A stretch of DNA of 13,645 nt from Candidatus Nitrosopumilus sp. (GCA_029864805.1 JAOTSS010000048.1:1-13645), one strand, 5' to 3'; numbered from the stretch's first letter, positions 1-6,524 are shown. Numbers and translations: made by a program. Notes: a model not told the origin generated them from the sequence alone.

Positions 1-183
1 TTTAACTAATTTTTCTTTTTTCTTTTGTTCTTCGACAACAAAGATTTTGAAATTTTGCATTCCCATAGCCGAAGGACTCATCCATGCAGTTCTCAAAATT
101 TTTTGTATCTTTGATTTTTCAACGGGTTTTTTAGAAAATGATCTAACTGAGCGTCTTTTTTCTACAGTTTTAAAAAATGACAA
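1..183 (-). CDS. Nitroreductase family protein, N-terminal part (cut by window edge)
   Basis: The minus strand is open from base 183 through base 1 (61 codons) and runs off the left edge. The translation carries the classic FMN nitroreductase N-terminus: a helix with KRRSVRSFSKKPV (residues 9-21), where the Arg-Arg-Ser contacts the FMN phosphate, followed by the AWMSPSAMGMQNFKIFVV block (residues 33-50), the first flavin-binding/dimer segment. Family members are about 170-220 aa, so about two thirds lie outside. They are cytosolic homodimers that reduce nitro compounds, quinones or other acceptors with NAD(P)H; the substrate cannot be read from this part. The start is a TTG at 183. A second TTG at 195 is possible, but the TATA-like box at 202-209 is spaced correctly for 183. 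Family assignment is firm, start moderate. Confidence 0.85.
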   Translation of the reverse strand, partial: MSFFKTVEKRRSVRSFSKKPVEKSKIQKILRTAWMSPSAMGMQNFKIFVVEEQKKKEKLVK

Positions 184-201
184 TTCTTTTTTCAAATATG
201 A

Positions 202-209
202 TTTATTAA
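202..209 (-). promoter_or_regulatory. TATA-like box of the nitroreductase gene
   Basis: On the minus strand TTAATAAA lies 19-26 nt upstream of the TTG at 183, as expected for a leaderless archaeal transcript. It is too close to the alternative TTG at 195. Inference from spacing only. Confidence 0.4.
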
Positions 210-262
210 TAGTTAAACCTAAACCTGAATCTCATTGTTGAAATCATGTTTCATACCCATAT

Positions 263-350
263 GCATACATTTTAAATCTCAATTCGGTTACTGAATCTCC
301 CGTGATGCGAAACCATACATAATTCTTCCCAAAAATGGTCAGAACTCTAG
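263..350 (+). repeat. Dispersed repeat copy A
   Basis: Begins GCATACATTTTAAATCTCAA, continues CGGTTACTGAATCTCCCGTG, and ends with TTCTTCCCAAAAATGGTCAG then AACTCT. It aligns by eye over its full length with the copy at 1559 (CATCCATTTTAATCCTCAA, GGTGAATCCCCGCG, TTCCCAAGAAAGGTTCCAAC then CTCT) and over the first half with copies at 1857, 2423 and 10515. It lies between the divergent nitroreductase gene and the small ORF at 412. No function is known to me. Confidence 0.5.
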
Positions 351-383
351 TGACATAGTTTAATTCCTAAATTGTTAACATCC

Positions 384-389
384 TTAAAT
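384..389 (+). promoter_or_regulatory. TATA-like box before the 32-aa ORF
   Basis: TTAAAT lies 23-28 nt upstream of the GTG at 412, the spacing of a leaderless archaeal promoter. Weak on its own because the surrounding DNA is AT-rich. Confidence 0.3.
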
Positions 390-411
390 CTCATAAATTT
401 TATTTTTAGAT

Positions 412-510
412 GTGAATCGAAATTTAATTTTAATTATATTGGGATTAATTGGATTCAGTACTTTTGAAATATTGATGTATTCAGGCTTGCTGAATTTTTT
501 ATCGTTTTAG
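412..510 (+). CDS. Putative 32-aa single-helix membrane peptide
   Basis: A GTG-started ORF of 33 codons. It has a short polar N-terminus (MNRN) followed by about 26 mostly hydrophobic residues (LILIILGLIGFSTFEILMYS and on to LLNFLSF), so it would be one membrane helix with the N-terminus on the basic side. It resembles in design, not clearly in sequence, the 34-aa peptide encoded at 3685-3789 (MNKRFIIVGIVLG). A TATA-like box sits 23-28 nt before the start. In AT-rich DNA short hydrophobic ORFs arise by chance, so conservation in relatives would be needed. I recognise no family. Otherwise 184-629 contains only repeat copy A and AT-rich DNA. Confidence 0.3.
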   Translation: MNRNLILIILGLIGFSTFEILMYSGLLNFLSF

Positions 511-602
511 ATGTTCATTTTATCCTATAAATGGTTCAAAACATGCCATATTTTGAATGAAGTTGTACGTATAACGATCAAGTAAAATTAAAAAAATCAT
601 GA

Positions 603-610
603 CTTTATAC
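603..610 (+). promoter_or_regulatory. TATA box of the 630 gene
   Basis: CTTTATAC lies 20-27 nt upstream of the ATG at 630, a near-canonical archaeal TATA element at leaderless spacing. It supports transcription of the gene even though its frame is broken. Confidence 0.5.
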
Positions 611-629
611 CTAGATCTAATACATATTT

Positions 630-1542
630 ATGAAAAAACGATGTTGTGATAGTTCGTTGCATGATTCTTTAATTCAATCCATTCAGAATTTACAAAAAAG
701 TAAATACGGTAAAGGCAATAAAAGCAAATTAACATCAATTCAAAGTGCATTAAAACTAGCAAATCCATTATTTGCATCGGCCGTCAATTCTGACGATACA
801 AAATACAAAGTAATCAATTTTAGAAATATAGAACAAGCAGAACAGATTCCAAGAATTTTAGACGAGTTTGCAAATAATTTTGAAATTCAATGTCTTGAGA
901 AAAACGGGGCGTCTGCTAGAAACTATTCATTATTTTCTGTACACTTTTAAAATTATAAAAACTTTAAATGCAGACAAAAAACGAGGTTTGTTATCGGCAC
1001 ACAGCATTAACATCCTAAACAATATGTTTGTGAAACACCCTGTAGAATATAAAAAAATTGAAACCAGAGATCCGTTGAAATTTACATTTGTAATTATCGA
1101 ACTTGCAATAGACGCAGAACGAAATCTTTCAAAACATTATGAATTTGACATAATATCATTGCGTCAGATCATGCCATTTATGCAAAGATATCATATGAAA
1201 TATGATGATGCATTATTACAAATAAATGACGAATTTAACAAAATACCAAAATTTAGACTAACCGTATCTATCGGAGAAAGACACAAAGAGATCGTAAAGA
1301 TCTTCTTGCAGTATAGCATATCTAAACTTCCACTTGAAGACAGAATATCTAGGGCAAAAAATATCATAGAGAAAATAATTCTTGAAAATAATGATTCTAC
1401 TGTATTAGAATACTACAATCTGTTGAAACTTTGTTTTAAAGATAAAGAATTATGTCCACATTTAGTAAAAATTGTGAAAACAAAAAATTGTTCATGCAGA
1501 AGATTTGCAAATACTATATTAGACGAAGTCTCAAAACTCTAA
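630..1542 (+). pseudogene. Unrecognised ~303-aa protein, split by a +1 frameshift
   Basis: Two frames abut. Frame one runs from ATG 630 to TAA 948-950 (106 aa, starting MKKRCCDSSLHDSL). The other frame carries coding-like sequence from about 949 to the stop at 1542 (about 197 aa, from KIIKTLNADKKRG to the C-terminus ILDEVSKL). Skipping one base in the CTTTTAAAATT stretch (945-952) fuses them as FSVHF-KIIKTL without loss. The second frame's own upstream extension (868-948) is merely the shadow of frame one and looks non-coding. The joined protein is about 303 aa, Lys/Glu-rich and predicted mostly helical, with a Cys pair in KNCSCRRF near the C-terminus. No signal peptide or membrane segment is seen. 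I recognise no family. It may be a real pseudogene, a sequencing indel in a homopolymer, or a programmed shift. Two separate genes is the less likely reading, since the second has no good start near the junction. Confidence 0.5.
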
Positions 1543-1558
1543 TTCCCCACACAATTTT

Positions 1559-1652
1559 ACATCCATTTTAATCCTCAATTTGGCAGGTGAATCCCCGCGA
1601 ATTCCAAATCGAATTGTTTTCTATTCCCAAGAAAGGTTCCAACCTCTCAAGT
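1559..1652 (+). repeat. Dispersed repeat copy B
   Basis: Starts 16 nt after the stop of the 630-1542 gene with CATCCATTTTAATCCTCAA, then TTTGGCAGGTGAATCCCCGC, and ends TTCCCAAGAAAGGTTCCAAC then CTCTCAAGT. It is the best full-length match to copy A. Internally ATTTG..GAAT pairs with ATTCCAAAT, giving a weak hairpin around 1579-1608. It lies in the same orientation upstream of the zinc-ribbon gene at 1705. Confidence 0.5.
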
Positions 1653-1673
1653 TCTGGTTCAAAATCAAGATCA

Positions 1674-1681
1674 TTTTTAAC
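1674..1681 (+). promoter_or_regulatory. TATA-like box of zinc-ribbon gene 1
   Basis: TTTTTAAC lies 24-31 nt upstream of the ATG at 1705. The same octamer occurs at the same distance before the minus-strand peptide gene at 3789. Confidence 0.4.
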
Positions 1682-1704
1682 TCTTAATTGGTTTTGAATG
1701 TATT

Positions 1705-1815
1705 ATGGCTTTTACAAGATGTGGCAAGTGCGGAGAACTTAGATTTGATAACAAAATTAATCTTTGTGCAAATTGTGGTCATCGAATTACAAAGGTTGCC
1801 AAGTCATTTGAGTGA
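1705..1815 (+). CDS. Small zinc-ribbon protein (36 aa)
   Basis: ATG to TGA gives 36 aa built entirely as one zinc ribbon. A first knuckle CGKCG (Cys6, Cys9) and a second CANCGH (Cys21, Cys24) are separated by an 11-residue loop, followed by a basic tail (RITKVAKSFE). The Cys-x2-Cys / Cys-x2-Cys pattern is typical of a four-cysteine zinc site. Such mini zinc ribbons are common in archaea as nucleic-acid or protein-binding adaptors, but the partner is unknown here. A TATA-like box sits 24-31 nt upstream, supporting a leaderless mRNA. A second small zinc ribbon follows at 2043. Coding is well supported by the motif despite the short length; function is not. Confidence 0.7.
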   Translation: MAFTRCGKCGELRFDNKINLCANCGHRITKVAKSFE

Positions 1816-1856
1816 AATCAGATTTCTTTAATGGACTAAATTTTAGAATCACAAAT

Positions 1857-1895
1857 TATCCCCAAGATTGGTTCAGGCATATATGGATTCAAACC
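1857..1895 (+). repeat. Dispersed repeat, short copy G
   Basis: TATCCCCAAGATTGGTTCAG followed by a segment ending TGGATTCAAACC. It aligns with the core of copies A, B and C (ATCCCCAA..GG....TGGATTC) but lacks the leading CATCCATTTT block. It lies 41 nt after the first zinc-ribbon gene. Weaker than A-D. Confidence 0.3.
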
Positions 1896-2012
1896 TAAAA
1901 AATTAATCAAACAATTAATTTTCCAATTTGGGAAATGTGAATATTTTCAAAGTTAATTGAAGTGATAAAAAAGAGAATGAAGAAAAATCAAGATCAGGAG
2001 TTCTAGATATAG

Positions 2013-2019
2013 TTATTAT
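2013..2019 (+). promoter_or_regulatory. TATA-like box of zinc-ribbon gene 2
   Basis: TTATTAT lies 24-30 nt upstream of the ATG at 2043. A GGAGG at 2027-2031 in between could act as a ribosome-binding site if the transcript has a short leader. Confidence 0.3.
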
Positions 2020-2042
2020 CTAGATTGGAGGAAAATTTGGAT

Positions 2043-2201
2043 ATGGGGTTCAAAAAAGGCATTAACAAATGTGTAGAATGTGAAAAGAAAATAAAAGAGA
2101 ATCCAGATGAAACAGGCATGTGTAGTAAATGTGGTGCAGCAGAAACTCGTATTGAAAAAACAGTGTACAAAGAATTAATCGATGAAGGAAGATTTCCATA
2201 A
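2043..2201 (+). CDS. Small zinc-ribbon protein (52 aa)
   Basis: ATG to TAA, 52 aa. The first knuckle is CVECEKK (Cys10, Cys13), the second CSKCGAAE (Cys27, Cys30), followed by a charged helix (RIEKTVYKELIDEGRFP). This four-cysteine zinc ribbon suggests a nucleic-acid or protein adaptor; no specific family is recognised. GGAGG lies 11 nt before the start. The same frame continues beyond the TAA at 2199-2201 for another 24 coding-like codons (PGFLNFEGGKRKKLYKIPIL, then CLRV, stop at 2274-2276), so the stop may be a recent nonsense change that truncated a protein of about 77 aa. It is unrelated in sequence to the zinc ribbon at 1705 apart from the cysteines. Confidence 0.65.
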   Translation: MGFKKGINKCVECEKKIKENPDETGMCSKCGAAETRIEKTVYKELIDEGRFP

Positions 2202-2422
2202 CCCGGATTTCTGAATTTTGAAGGTGGCAAAAGAAAGAAACTGTACAAAATTCCAATTCTGTGTTTAAGAGTCTAATTGGAACAAAGATTATTCGGATCT
2301 GAACAAATGAGTCCAATTTTTGATGACAGTAATTTTGAAATTATAACACTAAAGTAAAAGAATTCATAATTTGTATCATACTTGAGTAAAATAAGCAAAA
2401 TGTATAGCTGAATCTCCTTTAT

Positions 2423-2500
2423 GCATCCATTTTCATCCCCAAAAAGGTGGCTGAGTCCTCGTGGATCCATGTCCTTTCTTGGAACAAAGATTAAACTGAA
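2423..2500 (+). repeat. Dispersed repeat copy C
   Basis: GCATCCATTTTCATCCCCAA, then AAAGGTGGCTGAGTCCTCGT, then GGATCCATG, aligning with copies A, B and D over the first 45-50 bases. Its right part contains TTGGAACAAAGATTA, also found at 2277. It is oriented toward bioF. Confidence 0.45.
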
Positions 2501-2522
2501 AAATGGCCCAGGTAAGAAACGA

Positions 2523-2528
2523 TTTTAC
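2523..2528 (+). promoter_or_regulatory. TATA-like box of bioF
   Basis: TTTTAC (within GATTTTACGC) lies 27-32 nt upstream of the GTG at 2555 and supports that start for a nearly leaderless mRNA. Confidence 0.35.
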
Positions 2529-2554
2529 GCATGCCTAATTTCAACAAATAACAA

Positions 2555-3688
2555 GTGACCTCCATACATAAACTGAATTTTATTGATTTAGAATTACAGA
2601 GTCTAAAACAAAACAACCTCTATAGAGAATTGCGATATGGAATTTCTAACGGTTCACAAATTACTATCAATAATAAAAAACTCCTCAACCTATGCTCAAA
2701 TGATTACCTGGGCATACCGACGACAAAAATGCAAATTAGCCAATTACAGTCAAGCTCTAGGCTGGTGTCAGGCAATGATGAATCATATAAAAAATTGGAA
2801 GACAAGCTTGCAAAACACAAGTCACATCAAAACAGCTTAATCTATCCGACAGGGTACATGGCAAATCTTGGAGCAGTTTCAGCTCTAGCAAAAAAAGGAG
2901 ATTTGATTCTCAGTGACGAATTAAACCATGCAAGTATAATTGAATCCTGTAAACTATCAGATGCCAAAGTTTCAATTTACAAACACAATGACATGGAAGA
3001 CTTGAATAAAAAATTAAAACATAAAGGAAAAAACAAGTTTGTAATAACTGAAGGAGTATTCAGTATGGATGGTGATCTATCATCGTTAAATCAAATTACA
3101 GAGATATCAGAGAAATCAAAAGCAATTACAATTGTAGATGACGCTCATGGGGATTTTGTAATTGGAAGGGACGGAAAGGGAACACCAGATCATTTCAGAG
3201 TTGCAAAAAAAATTGATTTGTATATTAGCAGCCTAAGTAAAGGGTTGGGATCATTTGGAGGGTATGTTTCATCACAAAGCAATGTAATTGATTTATGCAT
3301 AAACAAATCAAAATCATTTATCTACACTTCTGCACTTCCTTCATTTTTAGTAGAATATTCCATGAAAAGATTTGAATCAAACAGAGAAAAACAAAAGAAA
3401 AAATTAGAAAAAAACACCAAACAAATCTCAAAAGGATTAAGACAAATTGGCTATGAGATAAATTCCAATACGCAAATAATTCCAATAATTGTCGGAAATG
3501 AGAAATCGGCCATGGATTTTGGAAAATTTTTGTTTGATAATGGAATATTTGCACAGCCAATTAGATATCCAACAGTACCAAAGAATCAGGCAAGATTAAG
3601 AATTTCAGTCACGGCATGGTTGTCATCCAAGGATATCGAAAAATCACTTGAAATTTTTGAAATAGCTTATAAAAAATTCTACAATTAA
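2555..3688 (+). CDS. bioF: 8-amino-7-oxononanoate synthase (biotin pathway)
   Basis: A PLP-dependent alpha-oxoamine synthase of 377 aa, the usual BioF length (about 380). It condenses pimeloyl-ACP or -CoA with alanine to give 8-amino-7-oxononanoate in the cytosol. Visible fold-type I landmarks are LCSNDYLGIP (46-55), LNHAS with the cofactor-stacking His (about 124-127), HNDMEDL (144-150), VITEGVFSMDGD (163-174), IVDDAHGD with the PLP-binding Asp and His (193-200), and SSLSKGLGSFGGYVSS with the Schiff-base Lys229. The C-terminal IRYPTVPKNQARLRISVTA matches the BioF/Kbl family and resembles BioF most. Glycine C-acetyltransferase is the main alternative. No bioA, bioD or bioB is in the window, so it is a stand-alone copy. 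The start is GTG; the TAA stop overlaps the stop of the convergent small gene on the other strand. Confidence 0.88.
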   Translation: MTSIHKLNFIDLELQSLKQNNLYRELRYGISNGSQITINNKKLLNLCSNDYLGIPTTKMQISQLQSSSRLVSGNDESYKKLEDKLAKHKSHQNSLIYPTGYMANLGAVSALAKKGDLILSDELNHASIIESCKLSDAKVSIYKHNDMEDLNKKLKHKGKNKFVITEGVFSMDGDLSSLNQITEISEKSKAITIVDDAHGDFVIGRDGKGTPDHFRVAKKIDLYISSLSKGLGSFGGYVSSQSNVIDLCINKSKSFIYTSALPSFLVEYSMKRFESNREKQKKKLEKNTKQISKGLRQIGYEINSNTQIIPIIVGNEKSAMDFGKFLFDNGIFAQPIRYPTVPKNQARLRISVTAWLSSKDIEKSLEIFEIAYKKFYN

Positions 3689-3789
3689 CGCATAGCGTCA
3701 AAGCCACCAAGTGCGGGTGAACCGATAAGTACAGCAAACACAACTGCAATCCCTAAAACTATTCCAACAATAATAAATCGCTTATTCAT
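3685..3789 (-). CDS. 34-aa single-helix membrane peptide
   Basis: ATG 3789 to TAA 3687-3685 encodes 34 aa. It has a basic start (MNKRF), one strong transmembrane helix (IIVGIVLGIAVVFAVLIG, about residues 6-23) and a short tail (SPALGGFDAMR), so it should be a small integral membrane protein with the tail outside. A TATA-like TTTTTAAC lies 22-29 nt upstream (3811-3818, minus), the same octamer and distance as before the zinc-ribbon gene at 1705. The gene converges on bioF; the palindromic TTAA at 3685-3688 supplies the stop codons of both. It is divergent from ccdA with a shared 96-nt promoter region, so a link to the redox operon is conceivable but not shown. I recognise no named family. Confidence 0.5.
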   Translation of the reverse strand: MNKRFIIVGIVLGIAVVFAVLIGSPALGGFDAMR

Positions 3790-3810
3790 ATCAAAAATAA
3801 TTACGCCCCA

Positions 3811-3818
3811 GTTAAAAA
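3811..3818 (-). promoter_or_regulatory. TATA-like box of the 34-aa peptide gene
   Basis: On the minus strand TTTTTAAC lies 22-29 nt upstream of ATG 3789, at leaderless spacing. Confidence 0.4.
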
Positions 3819-3855
3819 TTGATTGTGTTTAGATCAGGTAAAGAAGTGGAAGAAT

Positions 3856-3864
3856 GTTTTAAAA
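3856..3864 (+). promoter_or_regulatory. TATA-like box of the ccdA operon
   Basis: GTTTTAAAA lies 22-30 nt upstream of ATG 3886. This supports 3886 rather than the in-frame TTG at 3823, which lies upstream of the box. Confidence 0.45.
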
Positions 3865-3885
3865 GGAAAATCGGGAATTTGTATT

Positions 3886-4617
3886 ATGGCAGACCCAACG
3901 ATACTTGTGGCATTACTTGCAGGTCTAAGTTCATTTATTGCTCCATGTATTTTACCAATGATTCCAGCTTTTCTTGCATACATATCAGGAACGACAGTTA
4001 CAGAACTTGGGTCTAAAAATGGAACTGTCCTTTCAATTAATAGATTAAACATAGTACTAAACACCGTATTTTTTGTACTTGGATTTTCAGTTGTGTTTTC
4101 CACTCTGGGTGTTTTCATCAATAGTGTTCTTTCCAGTGCAGCTGGTGAATTTACGGAGAGCCTTAACTTTGTGGGAGGGATCATCATTGTTGCTTTTGGC
4201 ATCTTTTTGCTGTTATCCACCAAAATTCGTTCATTAAATATGGAGAAGAAATTCTTTCCAAAAAATTCAAAGTCAAGTTATCCAATGTCTTTTGTGTTTG
4301 GTTTAGCATTTGCAGTAGGATGGACACCATGTGTAGGTCCAATACTTGGGACAATACTTACTTTGGCAGCCACTACCCCATCTATTTCATTTAGTTTACT
4401 ACTTGCATATTCACTAGGTCTTGGAATTCCATTCATCATGATTGGAGTATTTTTCTCAAGAGCAACAAGAATCATTCGCTCAATGTCAAAACATCTCAAA
4501 TACTATAATGTAATTTTAGGGACATTCATAATTATTTTAGGAATTTTGGTATTTACAAATCAACTTGCTTATATTGCAAACTTTCCACTTCTTAACGAGT
4601 TGGTTTTACTAGGGTGA
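3886..4617 (+). CDS. ccdA: CcdA-type cytochrome c biogenesis / thiol-disulfide transporter
   Basis: 243 aa from ATG 3886. The frame is open from a TTG at 3823, but the 21 added residues are charged and unlike the family, and the promoter lies between. It is an integral membrane protein with six predicted helices (about 6-30, 55-80, 95-112, 135-158, 165-185, 205-226). The two family cysteines are in place: Cys21 in APCILPMIPA and Cys149 in GWTPCVGPILG. CcdA/DsbD-beta proteins relay electrons from cytosolic thioredoxin across the membrane by an internal Cys pair and pass them to an extracytoplasmic thioredoxin-like partner, supporting cytochrome c maturation or disulfide reduction. The partner is evidently the next gene, which starts 4 nt after this stop. 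Family call very secure. Confidence 0.92.
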   Translation: MADPTILVALLAGLSSFIAPCILPMIPAFLAYISGTTVTELGSKNGTVLSINRLNIVLNTVFFVLGFSVVFSTLGVFINSVLSSAAGEFTESLNFVGGIIIVAFGIFLLLSTKIRSLNMEKKFFPKNSKSSYPMSFVFGLAFAVGWTPCVGPILGTILTLAATTPSISFSLLLAYSLGLGIPFIMIGVFFSRATRIIRSMSKHLKYYNVILGTFIIILGILVFTNQLAYIANFPLLNELVLLG

Positions 4618-4621
4618 TCAT

Positions 4622-5728
4622 ATGAAATCAGAGATAAAGACTGCATTAATTTTAGGAATTATTATTGCTGCAGGGATAGGGATTTTAGGAGTGGTTTTTG
4701 CATCACTTGATGAAATAAAGTCGACAAGCGCACTCACAGAAATAGATGCGCTTTTAAAAATTGACAAATCAGGATTCAAGGTTGCCCCAAATTTAGTAGG
4801 GATTGCACATTACCTAAACACGACACCAGAAGAATTAACTGAGGAGATAAAGGATAAAGTTGTACTGTATGACATTTGGACATACAGCTGCATCAATTGT
4901 GTCCGCACATTACCATACATTACTGCATGGAATGACAAATATTCAGATCAGGGATTGTTAATTGTAGGAATTCATTCGCCTGAATTTGAATTTGAAAAGG
5001 ATCCAAAAAATGTCGAGATGGCAATTGGCAAATACGGCATCAAGTATCCTGTTGTTTTGGATAATGATATGAAAACATGGAAAGCATTTGAGAATAACTA
5101 TTGGCCAAGAAAGTACATTGCAGACCATGAAGGATACATAAGATATGATCACATTGGAGAAGGCGACTATCAAAAAACTGAAAAGATTATTCAGCAGCTT
5201 TTAGAAGAAAGGTCCAAATCATTGGGAATTGAAATGACAACAAATGCACATTTTGTAGACATTGAAGAGTTTGAACATTCGATGTTTAGGACACCTGAAT
5301 TGTATTTTGGTTACAAGTTTGCACAAAATAGAAATCAGCTAGGAAGTGAAGAAGGATTTCAGCCAGGAAAAACCATCTCATATTCAGAGCCAGACAACAT
5401 AGATTTACATAAATTCTATCTAACAGGCGATTGGAAAAATTATGAGGACAGCATGGAGCTAATATCTGAAACTGGAACCATCAAGATGTTATACAATGCA
5501 AAGGAAGTAAACATTGTAACAGAAAATGATGCAGAGTTGGAAATATTTTTGGATGGGGAACCAATACCAGCAGAATATGCAGGAAAAGACATCACGTCAG
5601 TCAACACACTGCAAGTCACAGAAGCAGGCCTGTACAACATCATTAACAGTGAAAGCAGTGCATCCCATGTGATGGAAATCAATGTGACTGGAGAGGGCTT
5701 TCAAATCTTCACATTTACCTTCGGATAG
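4622..5728 (+). CDS. Membrane-anchored thioredoxin-like protein with DipZ-type C-terminal domain
   Basis: 368 aa. An N-terminal signal anchor (about residues 7-28, ALILGIIIAAGIGILGVVFA) places the rest outside the cytoplasm. Residues about 50-195 form a TlpA/redoxin domain with the active site WTYSCINCVRTLPY (Cys90, Cys93) and the cis-Pro loop NNYWPRKY (Pro162). Residues about 220-368 match the C-terminal domain of DipZ, a beta-sandwich resembling carbohydrate-binding modules, from TPELYFGY through FYLTGDWKNYEDS and LEIFLDGEPI to the end FTFTFG. In mycobacterial DipZ, CcdA, thioredoxin and this domain are one polypeptide; here the CcdA part is the preceding gene, 4 nt upstream, so the pair is a split DipZ operon. 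Expected role: accepting electrons from CcdA to reduce exported disulfides. The substrate is unknown. Confidence 0.88.
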   Translation: MKSEIKTALILGIIIAAGIGILGVVFASLDEIKSTSALTEIDALLKIDKSGFKVAPNLVGIAHYLNTTPEELTEEIKDKVVLYDIWTYSCINCVRTLPYITAWNDKYSDQGLLIVGIHSPEFEFEKDPKNVEMAIGKYGIKYPVVLDNDMKTWKAFENNYWPRKYIADHEGYIRYDHIGEGDYQKTEKIIQQLLEERSKSLGIEMTTNAHFVDIEEFEHSMFRTPELYFGYKFAQNRNQLGSEEGFQPGKTISYSEPDNIDLHKFYLTGDWKNYEDSMELISETGTIKMLYNAKEVNIVTENDAELEIFLDGEPIPAEYAGKDITSVNTLQVTEAGLYNIINSESSASHVMEINVTGEGFQIFTFTFG

Positions 5729-5744
5729 TGTAACCACACCGTCT

Positions 5745-5760
5745 TGTAACCTCAGTTACA
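5745..5760. other. Small inverted repeat after the redox operon
   Basis: TGTAAC-CTCA-GTTACA is a perfect 6-bp stem with a 4-nt loop, 16 nt after the stop codon. The heptamer TGTAACC also occurs at 5730-5736. It may be a transcript-end hairpin or an operator for the gene at 5822. No T-run follows, so terminator function is doubtful. Confidence 0.25.
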
Positions 5761-5821
5761 GCACTTGTAAGGACAACTCTGTTAAAAGCAAAAAATTCAA
5801 TAGAACATAGGAAATTAAAGT

Positions 5822-6472
5822 ATGATCAGTGACTCTTGGAATAAAACAGATGGCGAATCAATAACTCAAAGAGTAATAGGTAAAGTAAAACCAGAGGAAC
5901 CAATTAAAAATAAGATTAATTTTGCACAAAAAAAGTTGCAGTTTCAAATTTCAAAACTGGAAGTAATTAACGAGAAATTACAGAAAAAACATGACACAAT
6001 ATTTGAAAAAATAGTTAATGCTCAAAGAAACAACAAGCCCAGTTACGCTCAAGCATATGCGGGCGAACTAACACAGGTTAGAAAGATGAAAAACATGGTA
6101 GGCGGAGCAAAACTGTCCATGGAACAAGTCAAACTCAGACTAGATACAGTTTCAGAATTGGGAGATGTGGTGGTAACACTTAGTCCATGCATGGCAATCA
6201 TCAAAGGGCTAAGTCCATCATTGAGTGGAATCATGCCTGAAGCGAATGCGTCAATGGAAGATTTATCACAAATACTTGGGGATGTCATGTCAGGATCATC
6301 AGTAGATGTTGTAGACAACATGAACGTGAACACTGCAGCAAGTGCAGACACGTTAGCAATCCTGGAAGAAGCACATAGTGTGATTGCAGGACAAACACAA
6401 TCAGCAATCCCAGATGTTCCAGATACACTCAAACGACAAATAGTTGAAAGAAAGTCAGATATATTCATCTAG
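5822..6472 (+). CDS. cdvB: ESCRT-III family protein (CdvB paralogue)
   Basis: 216 aa, soluble, no membrane segment. The ESCRT-III/Snf7-like core is visible: a long basic helical hairpin at about residues 28-110 (KINFAQKKLQFQISKLEVIN, later ELTQVRKMKNMVGGAKLSME), then helix LRLDTVSELGDVV, an acidic helix ASMEDLSQILGDVMSGSS and a C-terminal helix SADTLAILEEAHSVIAG. The tail ends PDTLKRQIVERKSDIFI, with no obvious winged-helix domain of the kind used by crenarchaeal CdvB to bind CdvA. CdvB proteins polymerise at the division neck in TACK archaea and are remodelled by the AAA ATPase CdvC; thaumarchaea carry several paralogues. No cdvA or cdvC lies nearby, so this is a solitary paralogue, and which one cannot be told from sequence alone. 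Confidence 0.82.
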   Translation: MISDSWNKTDGESITQRVIGKVKPEEPIKNKINFAQKKLQFQISKLEVINEKLQKKHDTIFEKIVNAQRNNKPSYAQAYAGELTQVRKMKNMVGGAKLSMEQVKLRLDTVSELGDVVVTLSPCMAIIKGLSPSLSGIMPEANASMEDLSQILGDVMSGSSVDVVDNMNVNTAASADTLAILEEAHSVIAGQTQSAIPDVPDTLKRQIVERKSDIFI

Positions 6473-6524
6473 GAAAATCAAAAAATATTTGACAAAATCA
6501 TGTTGAATGCTATTTTTAATGTAA

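Larger units (their letters stand above)
2202..2554 (+). other. Intergenic region before bioF
   Basis: 353 bases without a convincing gene. It starts with the 24-codon in-frame continuation of the zinc-ribbon frame (2202-2276). The sequence TTGGAACAAAGATTA occurs twice, at 2277-2291 and again at 2479-2493 inside repeat copy C. The remainder is AT-rich, ending in the bioF promoter. Confidence 0.5.

Noticed and set aside
47..241. Plus-strand ORF of 64 aa at the left edge
   Set aside because: It is antisense to the nitroreductase N-terminus, whose motifs are unmistakable.
2003..2470. Three minus-strand ORFs of 65-84 aa
   Set aside because: They lie antisense to the zinc-ribbon gene and repeat copy C, have cysteine/phenylalanine-rich shadow composition and resemble no protein.
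2469..2558. 29-aa ORF (MSFLGTKIKLKNGPGKKRFY then ACLISTNNK) overlapping the bioF GTG by the GTGA pattern
   Set aside because: The 4-base overlap is suggestive of translational coupling, but there is no promoter box at the right distance and the ORF starts inside a repeat copy. The bioF promoter fits transcription starting after it. Worth a homology search, not an annotation.
3823..3885. Extended N-terminus of CcdA from TTG 3823
   Set aside because: The added 21 residues are charged and unlike CcdA. The TATA-like box at 3856-3864 lies inside the extension and matches ATG 3886.
3834..4223. Long antisense ORFs within ccdA, cdvB (6049-6468) and the CBS gene (12826-13209)
   Set aside because: Each lies opposite a gene with clear family motifs, and none shows a domain or a promoter of its own.
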